Counted from the first letter of the stretch, positions 6,651 to 14,739 are shown. The stretch is DNA of 14,908 bases from Bacillota bacterium (GCA_003343805.1 QAKM01000086.1:1-14908); one strand, 5' to 3'. Made by a program: numbers and translations. Notes: generated from the letters alone by a model not told the origin.

Positions 6651-6929
6651 ATGCCGGGAGAAATCACTTTAATAGAGCAGATCAACAACACGGAAACAGA
6701 GGAAACAACGATATTCTGCGAGGTTGACAGTATTACGCAAAGCGAGTTTGAGGCAGCAGGGCAGAAAGACATAAAGCCGAGCTACAAATTTACTGTGTGG
6801 AGCTTTGAGTATAACGGTCAGACAGAGGTAGAGTATTACGGGCAAAGGCTGACCATTTACAGGACGTACCAGCGCCCGAATGAGGAAAGAATAGAGCTGT
6901 ATGCAGAAAAGAGGTTAGGCAGGCGTTGA
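6651..6929 (+). CDS. Head closure / head-tail joining protein (stopper)
   Basis: A 92-residue beta-rich protein in the position of head closure (stopper) proteins, which seal the connector after packaging. The best start is ATG at 6651, one base after the previous stop. A longer frame begins at 6591 but lies entirely inside the preceding gene and has unnatural Cys/Arg-rich content, so I reject it. Segments typical of the family are the N-terminal strand EITLIEQIN, the substrate-like WSFEYNGQTEVEYYGQRLTI (residues 46-65), and a terminal TYQRPNEERIELYAEKRLGR. The stop overlaps the next start as TTGA. Confidence 0.8.
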   Translation: MPGEITLIEQINNTETEETTIFCEVDSITQSEFEAAGQKDIKPSYKFTVWSFEYNGQTEVEYYGQRLTIYRTYQRPNEERIELYAEKRLGRR

Positions 6930-7300
6930 GCACGGATATTAACAATGTTGCGGCAGAGATCGCGCGGGGGCTTGCAGAGTATGACCAGAGCGTAGCGAAT
7001 GACATTAAGAAAATTGTAGATGATGTGGCGGCAGAGGGCGTAAGCGAATTGAAGCAGACAAGCCCGAAACTGACAGGGAGCTACAGAAGAGGCTGGAGAA
7101 AAAAACAGTCATACAGCGACAGCCGGACGAAGAGAAACACAGTATACAACAAAACAGACTATCAGCTCACGCACTTGCTTGAATACGGGCACGCCAGCAG
7201 ATACGGAGGCAGGGTAAAACCCAAAGTACATATTAAGCCTGTGGAGGAAAGCATGATAGAAAGTCTGGAAACCAAGATAGAAGAGGCGGTAAAAGGATAA
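6926..7300 (+). CDS. Neck / tail completion protein (HK97 gp10-like)
   Basis: A 124-residue protein with the signature of the HK97 gp10 family: an N-terminal amphipathic helix with charged repeats, the central SPKLTGSYRRGWRKKQ (residues 45-60), then the conserved TDYQLTHLLEYGHASRYGGRV (residues 77-97) and the terminal HIKPVEESMIE. These proteins sit at the head-tail interface and are needed for tail joining. The start is TTG at 6926, unusual but well placed. It overlaps the previous stop (TTGA), and the reading frame has no better start until far downstream. It ends with TAATG, the A being the first base of the next start. Confidence 0.85.
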   Translation: MSTDINNVAAEIARGLAEYDQSVANDIKKIVDDVAAEGVSELKQTSPKLTGSYRRGWRKKQSYSDSRTKRNTVYNKTDYQLTHLLEYGHASRYGGRVKPKVHIKPVEESMIESLETKIEEAVKG

Positions 7301-7671
7301 TGAGGTTTGAAACGATCATAAAAAGGGCAGAGAGTTTAGGGCTGCCGATTGCAAAAGATGCGTTCCGGGAGACGAGGGAAACGCCGTTACCAGAGCCGCC
7401 ATATCTGGTATATATCACGCCGCAGATCAATGGGCGCGGCGGGGATGATGTAATACTCGTGCATGAGATATTTGCAGCGCTGGAACTGTATACAGACAAG
7501 GCGGCAGACGGGGAACTGGAAAAACTGATAGAGGAAAAAGTATTTTTTGATACTGATTATCAGAAGTATCAAGACACCATAGAGGACGAGGACATGGTAC
7601 AAACGGCGTATGAATTTACCATATACGAAAAAGTAAGAAGAAAGAAAGGGGATACACAGAATGGACAGTGA
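7300..7671 (+). CDS. Probable tail terminator / tail completion protein
   Basis: A 123-residue protein between the neck protein and the tail tube, where tail terminators (SPP1 gp17-like, HK97 gp11-like) are encoded. These cap the tail tube and bind the connector. Seen: a PPYLVYITPQ strand (residues 33-42), a glycine-rich turn, an aromatic strand (EIFAALELYTDK), a helix (DGELEKLIEE) and a late strand (VQTAYEFTIYEKVRRK). This strand-helix-strand layout fits the family. The start at 7300 overlaps the previous stop by one base, and the 3' end overlaps the next gene by 11 bases. The exact family is not certain from the sequence alone. Confidence 0.72.
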   Translation: MRFETIIKRAESLGLPIAKDAFRETRETPLPEPPYLVYITPQINGRGGDDVILVHEIFAALELYTDKAADGELEKLIEEKVFFDTDYQKYQDTIEDEDMVQTAYEFTIYEKVRRKKGDTQNGQ

Positions 7672-8200
7672 AAGAATTACATTAGGCAGCGGAAAACTCT
7701 ATTGTATGTTATTCACGGGAGAAATCCCGGAAGATGCAGAGATCGAGACAGAAAATAACCAGCTTGCACACATCAAAGGCGGGGCATCCGTGGAGTACAC
7801 GGCAGAGACATACACCGCAAAAGATGATTTAGGCGTTGTATCAAAAACCAAGCTGACAAATGAGGACGTTATCTTAAAAGCCGGGCTGCTGACATGGTGC
7901 GCAAAGACGCTGAAAAAGTTAAGTTCAACGGCGAGAGTAACAGAGGACACGAGGAAAAGGACGGTCAAGATCGGCGGTATTAAAAACCAGACAGACGAGA
8001 AATATCTTATCCGTTTCCTGCATGAGGACGAAGAGGACGGAGATATCAGAGTAACAATCGTAGGAAAGAACGAAGCAGGATTTTCATTCAGCTTTGCAAA
8101 AGATGCGGAAAGTACAATAGAGCCGCAGTTTAAGGCGCACCCTATGGACAAAGAGGGAACGCTTTTAATCTTTGATGAAGAAATCCCGCAGACAGCATAA
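7661..8200 (+). CDS. Major tail tube protein
   Basis: A 179-residue protein typical of the main tail tube subunit of clostridial siphoviruses, which polymerises into stacked hexameric rings around the tape measure. Seen: GSGKLYCMLFTGEIPED near the N-terminus (residues 9-25), the GGASVEYTAETYTAKDDLG loop (40-58), the helix-strand LTNEDVILKAGLLTW (64-78) and a C-terminal beta region ending EPQFKAHPMDKEGTLLIFDEE. Alternating strands and a size of about 180 residues fit the tail tube fold. The ATG at 7661 follows AAAGGGGAT inside the preceding gene. A 9-bp hairpin lies after the stop, the second example in this window of such a hairpin behind an abundant structural gene. Confidence 0.88.
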   Translation: MDSERITLGSGKLYCMLFTGEIPEDAEIETENNQLAHIKGGASVEYTAETYTAKDDLGVVSKTKLTNEDVILKAGLLTWCAKTLKKLSSTARVTEDTRKRTVKIGGIKNQTDEKYLIRFLHEDEEDGDIRVTIVGKNEAGFSFSFAKDAESTIEPQFKAHPMDKEGTLLIFDEEIPQTA

Positions 8201-8209
8201 GAGATCAAT

Positions 8210-8232
8210 CGGGCTGCGTATACCGCAGCCCG
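8210..8232 (+). promoter_or_regulatory. 9-bp intergenic hairpin after the tail tube gene
   Basis: CGGGCTGCG at 8210-8218 pairs perfectly with CGCAGCCCG at 8224-8232 around the loop TATAC. It sits 10 bases after the tail tube stop and directly before the chaperone ribosome binding site (TGGAGG). As with the capsid hairpin, it is followed by GGAAA and not by a T tract, so mRNA stabilisation, processing or partial attenuation is more likely than full termination. Confidence 0.75.
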
Positions 8233-8249
8233 GAAAATGGAGGTAAAAA

Positions 8250-8573
8250 ATGGCAAGCAGAAAGTTTGATTTTGGAAAATTAAAGCGCAGTTTCTATACA
8301 ACTACTCTGAAAGATGGAACTGTGCTTGTGGTAAATATGCCGGAAAAAAGAGTATTTGAACGGATGCAGAGCATTACAGAAGTGGAAGAGGACGAAGATA
8401 TAAAGTACAATGATCTGCTTACTCTTCTGGCAGAAATCTTAAGTAATAATAAAGCCGGAAAAGAGATCACGGCAGAATATCTGGAAAGTGAAAAGTACGA
8501 TATTGAAGAGCTTGTGGAATACTTGAAAGATTACGGGCAGTTTGTAAATTCTTTGAAGAATAACCCAAACTGA
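8250..8573 (+). CDS. Tail assembly chaperone, gpG-like
   Basis: A 107-residue acidic, helical protein located between the tail tube and the tape measure, where the two-frame tail assembly chaperone lies in most siphoviruses. It is expected to coat the tape measure and recruit tube subunits, and is not in the virion. Seen: N-terminal FDFGKLKRSFYTTTLKDGTV, the strand VLVVNMPEKRVFERM, a Glu/Asp-rich segment and a helical C-terminus YLKDYGQFVNSLKNNPN. The stop TGA at 8571-8573 directly follows a CCCAAAC slippery heptamer in the correct phase, so part of the product should continue in the -1 frame. A strong TGGAGG at 8238-8243 precedes the ATG. Confidence 0.87.
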   Translation: MASRKFDFGKLKRSFYTTTLKDGTVLVVNMPEKRVFERMQSITEVEEDEDIKYNDLLTLLAEILSNNKAGKEITAEYLESEKYDIEELVEYLKDYGQFVNSLKNNPN

Positions 8574-8854
8574 AAATGCCGTCATATCCGGGAGGGGAAA
8601 CGGAAAAGGCGGCATATGATTTAGCGACAAAAGGCGAAAAGCTGGTAATGGACTACTTAAATATCAGCATTTTTGACGTACAGGAAATGCCGATAGATTT
8701 ATACCTGTTTTTTATGCGTGAGGCATATATACACGGGAATATGAGAACGAAAGAGGGTAGAGAATATCTGGAGAACTGCCGGAGGATGGAGCAGACCAAG
8801 CCCGACAGAAAGAAGATCAGAAAAAAGATACAAGAGCAGAAAAGAGAGGGATAA
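8250..8854 (+). CDS. Tail assembly chaperone frameshift fusion (gpGT-like)
   Basis: Predicted product of -1 slippage at CCCAAAC (8564-8570): bases 8250-8570 joined to 8570-8854, giving about 201 residues. The first 107 are the gpG-like chaperone, followed by Leu-Lys and then the second frame. In lambda and many other tailed phages, the ratio of short to fused form is needed for tail assembly, and both frames lie just before the tape measure, as here. Seen: heptamer, phase, no intervening stop, gene order. Inferred: that slippage occurs, and its efficiency. Confidence 0.7.
8564..8570 (+). promoter_or_regulatory. Programmed -1 frameshift site (CCCAAAC) with possible downstream stem-loop
   Basis: In the chaperone frame the bases read C-CCA-AAC immediately before TGA, which is the X-XXY-YYZ form needed for -1 slippage. 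After slippage the codons CTG AAA ATG CCG run straight into the second frame. Five bases downstream, ATGCCG at 8576-8581 can pair with CGGCAT at 8610-8615, and CCG 8588-8590 with CGG 8601-8603. This could be a stimulatory stem-loop. The position matches lambda gpG/gpGT-type frameshifting. Confidence 0.8.
8576..8854 (+). CDS. Tail assembly chaperone, second frame (gpT-like part)
   Basis: A 92-residue frame in the -1 phase relative to the preceding gene. It has a central helical core LVMDYLNISIFDVQEMPIDLYLFFMREAY and a basic C-terminus (EQTKPDRKKIRKKIQEQK). This matches the C-terminal half of chaperone fusions in related phages, the part that contacts the tape measure. It has an ATG at 8576, two bases after the first stop (TGAAAATG), so termination-reinitiation is possible. 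The slippery site just upstream suggests its main product is the fusion. No good ribosome binding site precedes the ATG. Confidence 0.83.
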   Translation: MPSYPGGETEKAAYDLATKGEKLVMDYLNISIFDVQEMPIDLYLFFMREAYIHGNMRTKEGREYLENCRRMEQTKPDRKKIRKKIQEQKREG

Positions 8855-8856
8855 AA

Positions 8857-11532
8857 ATGGCAGGGAGTAAAAGTATAAAAGGAATTACCATAGAAATCGG
8901 AGGAAATACCACAAAACTGTCCAAAGCCCTCTCTGATGCGAGCGGGGAAAGCGTAAATTTACAGAAAGAGCTTAAAACTGTAAATAAACTGCTTGAACTT
9001 GATCCCACAAACACGGAGCTGCTGGCGCAGAAACAGCAGATACTCAAAGAAAGCATACAGGAAACAGCAAACAAGCTGGACGTGCTGAAAGAGGCGGAAA
9101 AACAGGTACAGGCACAGTTTGAAAAAGGCGAAGTGTCAGAGCAGCAGTACCGGGAATTACAGCGGGAAATCATTACAACCGAACAAAAGTTAAATGATCT
9201 GAAAGCAACCGCAGAGAGCGCCGGAGATGCGTTGGAAAATGCAGGAGACGGCGCAGGGAATTTGTCTGAAGATTTAATGGATACACAGACAAAAATGGGA
9301 GGCTTAAAAGATGTTGCAATTAACGCCGGAACTGTTGCGGCAGCAGGAATAGCTGCGATAGGAACGGCAGCAGGGGCAGCGGCAAAAGAAGCACTGGAAT
9401 TTGATACAGAATATGACAGAGCACTTAACACTGTTATCACACAGACGGGGGCGGCGTCAGAAGAAACAGAAAGCCTTGAAACAGCTATGCGTAATATCTA
9501 CAACAATAATTTTGGCGAAGATTTGAATGACATAGCAAACGCAATGGCAACCGTAAAGACGCAGACCGGGGCAACTGGGGAAGAACTGGAGAAAACCACT
9601 CAAAACGCCTTACTATTACGAGATACATTCGGGATGGAAGTAGAAGAGAGTGTAAGGGCGGCAAATTCTCTTATGAACCAGTTCGGCATAAGCGCGGACG
9701 AAGCATATAACTTGATGGCACAGGGAGCGCAGAACGGCTTAAATGCTAATCAAGATATGTGTGATGTGATTAATGAATATTCTGTGCAGTATGCAAATGC
9801 AGGACTATCAGCGGAAGAAATGTTTAATATGCTGGTATCCGGGGCGGAGCAGGGCACATGGTCAATAGATAAGCTGGGAGACGCTTTTAAAGAATTTAAT
9901 ATCCGCATGAATGACGGCACGGCAAACGAGTATTTGACGAGTTTAGGGCTGAACGCGGACGAAGTAGTAGCGAAGTTCCAGCAGGGCGGAGACAGCGCGA
10001 AAGAAGCAATGCAGCAGATCAGTGACGCACTGAAAAACTGTGATGATGAAACCGTGCAGTATACCGCAGGTGTGGGCATCATGGGCACTATGTACGAGGA
10101 CATGGGGCTTGATGCTTGTACAGCTTTATTGCAGACACAGGGGGAAATTAGCAATACAAAAGATGCGCTTGCACAAATAAATGAACAAAAGTATGACGAT
10201 ATTGGCAGCCAGTTAGAAGAGCTCGGAAGAAATATACAAACAGAGGTAGTACAGCCGTTAGGAGAAGAACTAGCGCCAGCAGCGGAAGAGGTAATAGGAA
10301 CGATTAAAGACAACTTGCCAACAATAAAAGAATTCGTAAGCGAGTTCATGGCAATTGTCGGGGAAGTAGTAACGCAGGTAATGGAGGTCATTTCTGTTGT
10401 ATGGGAGAAAATACAGGAAATATGGCCGTATATTCAGCCGTATATAGAATTAATATGGCAACTGGCGCAGGATATCATAGCATCAATCGGGCAGATTTTG
10501 AGTGATGCGTGGACAAAAATACAAGAAATATGGGAAGTTATACAGCCTTACATTATGGCAATATGGGAGTTTGTAAGCCAAATTGTAATGGATATAGCAC
10601 AAATATTCAGTGACGCATGGGCAATTATAAAAATTGTGTGGGATGCAGTTTCTCCATATTTTTCTGCATTATGGGAGGCGATAAAAACAATTTTTACACC
10701 AGTAGCAGAAGTATTGGGAGCTTTCTTCTCAATGGCGTGGAATACAATAAAGTCCGTATGGGATGTAGTGGCATCATACTTTTCGGCGGTATGGAACGCA
10801 ATTAAAACGATTTTCTCAGTAGTAAAAGATGTACTAAGCGGAAACTTTAGAGGTGCGTGGGAGGGAATTAAAAGCATCTGGTCAGGATTTGCTAACTTTT
10901 TCCAAACGGCATGGAATAGCGTAAAGAATATTTTTAGCGGAGTAGGTAACTTCTTTAGCACAGCTTTTAAAGCAGCATGGAACGCGGTAAAGAATGTGTT
11001 TTCAAGCTGGGGAAGTTTCTTTTCGGGATTGTGGAATACAATCAGCAGCACATTTTCGAGGATAGGAACGAACATAGCGAACGCAATTAGTGGCGCGGTA
11101 AGAGGCGGAATTAACGGAGTGATAAACTCTATAGAAAATATCATCAATAGTGGTATTGGGCTGATTAACGGAGCAATCGGGCTTATCAATAAAATACCGG
11201 GCGTAAGCATAGGGCGTTTAGGTTATTTGAGCCTGCCGAGGCTGGCGCACGGCGGTATTTTGCAGGAGGGAGACGCTATGGTAGCCGAGGCGGGACCGGA
11301 GCTGATACGGATGGTAAACGGAAAGGCGATAGTAACACCGCTCACACCAACGGCAAAAAATACCGCAATGGAGGCAGCAGGCGGGAAAGCCACAAAGAAT
11401 ATCACAAACGCAATAGAAATGAAAATAGAGAACTTCTATAACAACCGGGAGCAGGATATAAGGGAACTGACAGAAGAGATTTTAGAAATCGCAGAGGAAA
11501 TAAAGGAAAGGGAAGAGGCGGCGTATGCTTAG
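8857..11532 (+). CDS. Tape measure protein
   Basis: An 891-residue protein, the longest gene here, which sets tail length and is ejected with DNA. By the usual 1.5 angstrom per residue it would specify a tail of roughly 130 nm. Layout: residues 6-115 form the N-terminal KGITIEIGGNTTKLSKAL segment with long coiled coils. Residues about 153-178 are a hydrophobic Ala-rich helix. Residues 180-420 are the TP901-type core (LEFDTEYDRALN, LRDTFGMEVEESVRAANSLM, GLSAEEMFNMLVSGAEQG). Residues about 505-745 are tryptophan-rich repeats. Residues 736-788 are Gly/Asn/Ile-rich and possibly membrane-active. Residues 797-829 carry the conserved end motif AHGGIL...VAEAGPELI...NGKAIVTPLT. The last 40 residues are a charged helix. 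It starts two bases after the chaperone stop, preceded by AGAGAGGG, and its end overlaps the next gene by 8 bases. Confidence 0.95.
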   Translation: MAGSKSIKGITIEIGGNTTKLSKALSDASGESVNLQKELKTVNKLLELDPTNTELLAQKQQILKESIQETANKLDVLKEAEKQVQAQFEKGEVSEQQYRELQREIITTEQKLNDLKATAESAGDALENAGDGAGNLSEDLMDTQTKMGGLKDVAINAGTVAAAGIAAIGTAAGAAAKEALEFDTEYDRALNTVITQTGAASEETESLETAMRNIYNNNFGEDLNDIANAMATVKTQTGATGEELEKTTQNALLLRDTFGMEVEESVRAANSLMNQFGISADEAYNLMAQGAQNGLNANQDMCDVINEYSVQYANAGLSAEEMFNMLVSGAEQGTWSIDKLGDAFKEFNIRMNDGTANEYLTSLGLNADEVVAKFQQGGDSAKEAMQQISDALKNCDDETVQYTAGVGIMGTMYEDMGLDACTALLQTQGEISNTKDALAQINEQKYDDIGSQLEELGRNIQTEVVQPLGEELAPAAEEVIGTIKDNLPTIKEFVSEFMAIVGEVVTQVMEVISVVWEKIQEIWPYIQPYIELIWQLAQDIIASIGQILSDAWTKIQEIWEVIQPYIMAIWEFVSQIVMDIAQIFSDAWAIIKIVWDAVSPYFSALWEAIKTIFTPVAEVLGAFFSMAWNTIKSVWDVVASYFSAVWNAIKTIFSVVKDVLSGNFRGAWEGIKSIWSGFANFFQTAWNSVKNIFSGVGNFFSTAFKAAWNAVKNVFSSWGSFFSGLWNTISSTFSRIGTNIANAISGAVRGGINGVINSIENIINSGIGLINGAIGLINKIPGVSIGRLGYLSLPRLAHGGILQEGDAMVAEAGPELIRMVNGKAIVTPLTPTAKNTAMEAAGGKATKNITNAIEMKIENFYNNREQDIRELTEEILEIAEEIKEREEAAYA
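10400..11085 (+). repeat. Protein-level tandem tryptophan repeats inside the tape measure gene
   Basis: Five to six units of about 36-40 residues share a pattern AW-x2-I-K-x-I/V-W near the start and a W about 11 residues later (for example AWAIIKIVWDAV...ALWEAIK, AWNTIKSVWDVV...AVWNAIK, AWEGIKSIWSGF...TAWNSVK). The DNA copies have diverged, so this is an ancient internal duplication and not a recent one. Confidence 0.75.
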
Positions 11533-12289
11533 TGAATATTACGAGAGCGCAAACAGCTTTACATATAACGGCAGAAATTCGCTTGATATGGGCTTATTCA
11601 TAACAGAAGTAAGCGCCGCTGATAACGGCGCAGAGCCGGAAATAGAAACAATCAGCATACCAGCGCGGGGAGATCTGATCGAGGACAGCCGGGCAGACGA
11701 ACTGGACAACCAGCCGTTTAAAGATTATGCAAAGAAATATACGTGCTGCGTGGTAGCTGACGAGGATATCAATTTAGAAGATATGGCGCATAGGCTTTAT
11801 GGCTGGCTCTATGCGCCGGGAATTGAGTACAGACAGCTTTATGACACATACGACAGGGAATATTACAGCATGGCGTATATATCGAGTAAAGCCACGGTAA
11901 GCGATCTGGCAAAGCGCCTGCTGGGAGAAATTGAGATAGAATTTACCTGTAAGGCGTACAAGAGAGCGCTTAAGGGAGAGCGGACAATTACGCTGACAAA
12001 GGCGAAAACTATATACAACACAGAGTTTTTTACCGCAAGCCCATATATAAAGATTACCGGGAACGGGGGAATAACTTTATACATCAATGAACGGGCATAC
12101 GGATTTAAGGAAGTAAGCGAGTATATAGAGATTGACAGCGAACTGATGAACGCATACAAAGGCGATACGCTGCAAAACAGTAAAATGCTTACTACAAAAT
12201 TCCCGAAGCTGACAGCAGGGGAAAATAATATAAGCTGGGCAGGAAATGTAAGCAAAGTAGAGATTATACCGAGGTGGTGCAGATTATGA
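11525..12289 (+). CDS. Distal tail protein (Dit, Sipho_tail family)
   Basis: A 254-residue protein that follows the tape measure, the expected position of the distal tail protein, the hub that joins the tail tube to the tip or baseplate. The N-terminal half (SFTYNGRNSLDMGLFITEVS, residues 10-29; IETISIPARGDLI, residues 40-52; a later helix NLEDMAHRLYGWLY) matches the Sipho_tail N-terminal barrel. The middle repeats strands around EIEFTCKAYKRAL. The C-terminal 100 residues form a second beta domain (ITGNGGITLYINERAYGF...SWAGNVSKVEIIPRW). The ATG overlaps the tape measure stop, and the stop overlaps the tip-protein start as ATGA, so all three are translationally linked. Its usual length and intact ends suggest a functional gene. 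Confidence 0.9.
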   Translation: MLSEYYESANSFTYNGRNSLDMGLFITEVSAADNGAEPEIETISIPARGDLIEDSRADELDNQPFKDYAKKYTCCVVADEDINLEDMAHRLYGWLYAPGIEYRQLYDTYDREYYSMAYISSKATVSDLAKRLLGEIEIEFTCKAYKRALKGERTITLTKAKTIYNTEFFTASPYIKITGNGGITLYINERAYGFKEVSEYIEIDSELMNAYKGDTLQNSKMLTTKFPKLTAGENNISWAGNVSKVEIIPRWCRL

Positions 12290-14739
12290 TACCAATTCTG
12301 TATGATGCGTTTGAAAAGGATTTTACGACAAACGGCATAGGACTACTGGCAGATGCGGTAAGCTGCACTGTCACGGAAGAGCGGAACGGAACATATGAGC
12401 TGACGCTGACATACCCGGAAAAAGGGCATCTGGCAAAGTACATAACGAGAGATGCGATCATAAAAGCAAAAGCGAATGACGAGGACGAGCCGCAGCTATT
12501 CAGAATATACAAAGCCGGAAAAGCCATAGGGAGCAATACGACATGGAACGCGGAGCATATCAGCTATGAGACGAACGGAAACCCAGTAGAGAAATTCACG
12601 GTCAGCGGAGTAAATGCACAGCGAGCAATGCAGGAGCTTTTAGATGCGGCAGCATTGCCGCATAGCTTTACGGCATCCAGTGATATTACAACAACGAACA
12701 GCACAAGCATAGACGGAGTTGTAAGCGTAAGGAACGCGCTGGGAGGAACGACAGGCAGCATACTGGATGTATGGGGCGGAGAGTATCACTTTGATAATTT
12801 CCACATTGAACTGCTGAAAGCGAGGGGCGCAGACAATGGCGTAACAATCGAATACGGAAAGAACCTCATAAGCGCAAAGCAGGAGGAAAATATAGCGGAC
12901 GTGGTTACAGCCATATTCCCATGGGCAAAGTATAAGGCAGAGGGCGCGGAAGAGGAAACATATATCAGCCTGCCGGAAAAGACGTTGATACATGAAAACG
13001 CCAACGCTTACGCGAATATAAAATGTGAGATCGTGGATTTTTCCAAAGAGTGGGAAAGTGGAACGATCATTACAGCGGATATGCTGCGGGAAAAGGCAAC
13101 AGAGTATTTAAACAAATTAAGCACAGAGCCGAAAATCAGCATTACGCTTTCTTTTGCCAGTCTGAAAAAAACGAAAGATTATAAAAATCTGAAAGCGCTG
13201 GAGAGCGTGAAGCTCTGCGACATTGTAACGGTAAAGATCGACAAGCTGGGCATCAATGTTACTGCAAAGGTTACAAAAGTAAAATATGACAGTATCAAAG
13301 AGCGGTACGATAGCGTGGAGATCGGGGATACCCGGACGAACTTAACAAAGAGTATGACAGCCGCACAAAAGGAGATACAGGAGCTTGTAGTAAGAAATCA
13401 GACGCGGGCGGAGCAGATCAAAGCGCAGATTGAGCAGACCATAAAGGACGTAACAGCGGCGATCACGGGAAATTCTGGCGGGTACGTGGTATTGCATCCA
13501 GAACAGAACCCACAGGAAATTTTTATCATGGATACACCGGATACGGCAACTGCTAAAAATGTGTGGCGCTGGAACTTAGCCGGGCTGGGGCATAGCAGTA
13601 CCGGGATAAACGGAACATTTACAACGGCAATCACAGCGGACGGTCAGATAGTCGCTGACTTTATCACAGCAGGAGAACTGACAGGAGCGGTATTAAAGGC
13701 GGGCACGGTCTACGCAGAAGCATTGGACGTGGAATATAGAAACAGCGTTACAAAGTACGCGGATGATGCGGCAAGCGGCGCAGTAAAAGAGGCGAAAGAA
13801 TACGCCGACAATTTGCAAAAGAACACCGATAAAGAGATAGAGGACGTAAATAAAGCCGTTGATGATATCAACAAAGAGCTGGAAACAACGGTAGCAGACG
13901 GAATTATAACAAAGTCAGAGAAGGCGGCAATACAGAAGATATTACAGATCATTGAAAAAGAGAAGAAAGAGGCTGACGGGAAGTATAACGAGATATACGG
14001 AAACGCTTATCTTACAGGAACACCAAAAACGAACTTAAAGAGCGCGTACAACACAGCATACGGCACAGTCAGCACGTCAAAATATAATAAGCTGGTCGCT
14101 GCCGTAAATGCCGTTATCAATGCGACAACGGCGGCAGCAGTCACGCAGAAGATGGAGGCTTACAGGACTGCTTACACAGAATATGGGGCGGCAGTCGCAG
14201 CTTACCAGACAGCCGTAGAAGCGGCAACGGATGCGATAGCGAACGCATACGCCGTGGAAAAGGCAGAGCAGATGGGCGAAACAGTCACGCAGGAAATGAC
14301 GAGCATTATAGAAACGACAGCAGAAGAAATTAAGCTGCTCTGCAAAACCATTGAAGAACATAATATGCACAACTATGTTGTGGGCGGAGATTTTGCGGAC
14401 GGATTTACAGAAGAATGGTATACGAATAACTCAACAAATAATTACGTTGTGACAGATGCAACGCTTGGGAAATGCGTAAGGATTTTAAAGAGTTCTTCTA
14501 CATCCTCATATATACGCTGCAAACTAGGGGTATTACCAGCAGGAACTTATAGAGTGCGATACAAGGCAGCCACAGCGCCGGGATATGAGAGCACAGCAAG
14601 AGTGCAGTGCACTATGGTATCAATCTCAACAACACCAGCAGGATTGCTTAAGAGTACGGAATTTACAACCGTAGAGCGGGAAGTAACTATCACGGCAAGC
14701 ACAAGGGGCTGTCGGTTAATACCGATTTTTAATCCCTGA
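12286..14739 (+). CDS. Tail-tip / tail-associated protein (Prophage_tail endopeptidase-like) with C-terminal carbohydrate-binding-like domain
   Basis: An 817-residue protein starting at ATG 12286, which overlaps the Dit stop (ATGA) and follows GAGGTGG at 12271-12277. An upstream GTG at 12274 would add four residues and overlaps the binding site, so I prefer the ATG. Residues 1-360 resemble the tail-associated/prophage endopeptidase tail family: PILYDAFEKDF, GTYELTLTYPEKG, WGGEYHFDNFHIELL, and SVEIGDTRTNLTKSM at the end. Residues 365-395 are coiled coil. Residues 397-470 hold the GGYVVLHPEQNPQEIFIMD and GINGTFTTAITADGQIVADF segments common in tip and spike proteins. Residues 480-690 are long Ala/Lys/Glu helices. 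Residues 696-817 look like a jelly-roll carbohydrate-binding domain (NYVVGGDFADGFTEEWYTN, CVRILKSSSTSSYIRC, PAGTYRVRYKAAT). The chain ends at LIPIFNP without the usual last strand, so the tip may be slightly truncated. Catalytic activity is not shown. Confidence 0.88.
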   Translation: MIPILYDAFEKDFTTNGIGLLADAVSCTVTEERNGTYELTLTYPEKGHLAKYITRDAIIKAKANDEDEPQLFRIYKAGKAIGSNTTWNAEHISYETNGNPVEKFTVSGVNAQRAMQELLDAAALPHSFTASSDITTTNSTSIDGVVSVRNALGGTTGSILDVWGGEYHFDNFHIELLKARGADNGVTIEYGKNLISAKQEENIADVVTAIFPWAKYKAEGAEEETYISLPEKTLIHENANAYANIKCEIVDFSKEWESGTIITADMLREKATEYLNKLSTEPKISITLSFASLKKTKDYKNLKALESVKLCDIVTVKIDKLGINVTAKVTKVKYDSIKERYDSVEIGDTRTNLTKSMTAAQKEIQELVVRNQTRAEQIKAQIEQTIKDVTAAITGNSGGYVVLHPEQNPQEIFIMDTPDTATAKNVWRWNLAGLGHSSTGINGTFTTAITADGQIVADFITAGELTGAVLKAGTVYAEALDVEYRNSVTKYADDAASGAVKEAKEYADNLQKNTDKEIEDVNKAVDDINKELETTVADGIITKSEKAAIQKILQIIEKEKKEADGKYNEIYGNAYLTGTPKTNLKSAYNTAYGTVSTSKYNKLVAAVNAVINATTAAAVTQKMEAYRTAYTEYGAAVAAYQTAVEAATDAIANAYAVEKAEQMGETVTQEMTSIIETTAEEIKLLCKTIEEHNMHNYVVGGDFADGFTEEWYTNNSTNNYVVTDATLGKCVRILKSSSTSSYIRCKLGVLPAGTYRVRYKAATAPGYESTARVQCTMVSISTTPAGLLKSTEFTTVEREVTITASTRGCRLIPIFNP
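14712..14730 (+). terminator. Small hairpin plus T5 inside the end of the tail-tip gene
   Basis: TCGGT (14712-14716) pairs with ACCGA (14721-14725) around TAAT and is followed by five T. The stem is only 5 bp, so it would be a weak terminator and may be incidental to the coding sequence. It belongs to the hairpin cluster at the end of this gene. Confidence 0.3.

Noticed and set aside
8817..11210. Three long antisense frames (200-220 codons) opposite the tape measure gene
   Set aside because: They have Ser/Phe/Ile-rich compositions typical of the reverse complement of Ala/Lys/Glu and Trp-rich coding DNA, lack ribosome binding sites and lie fully inside a confident gene.
12274..12285. GTG start four codons upstream for the tail-tip protein
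   Set aside because: It lies on the GAGGTGG ribosome binding site; ATG 12286 has the right spacing and ATGA overlap.
14371..14739. Variable region of a diversity-generating retroelement at the tail-tip C-terminus
   Set aside because: No template repeat, reverse transcriptase or adenine-biased duplicate is present in the window.
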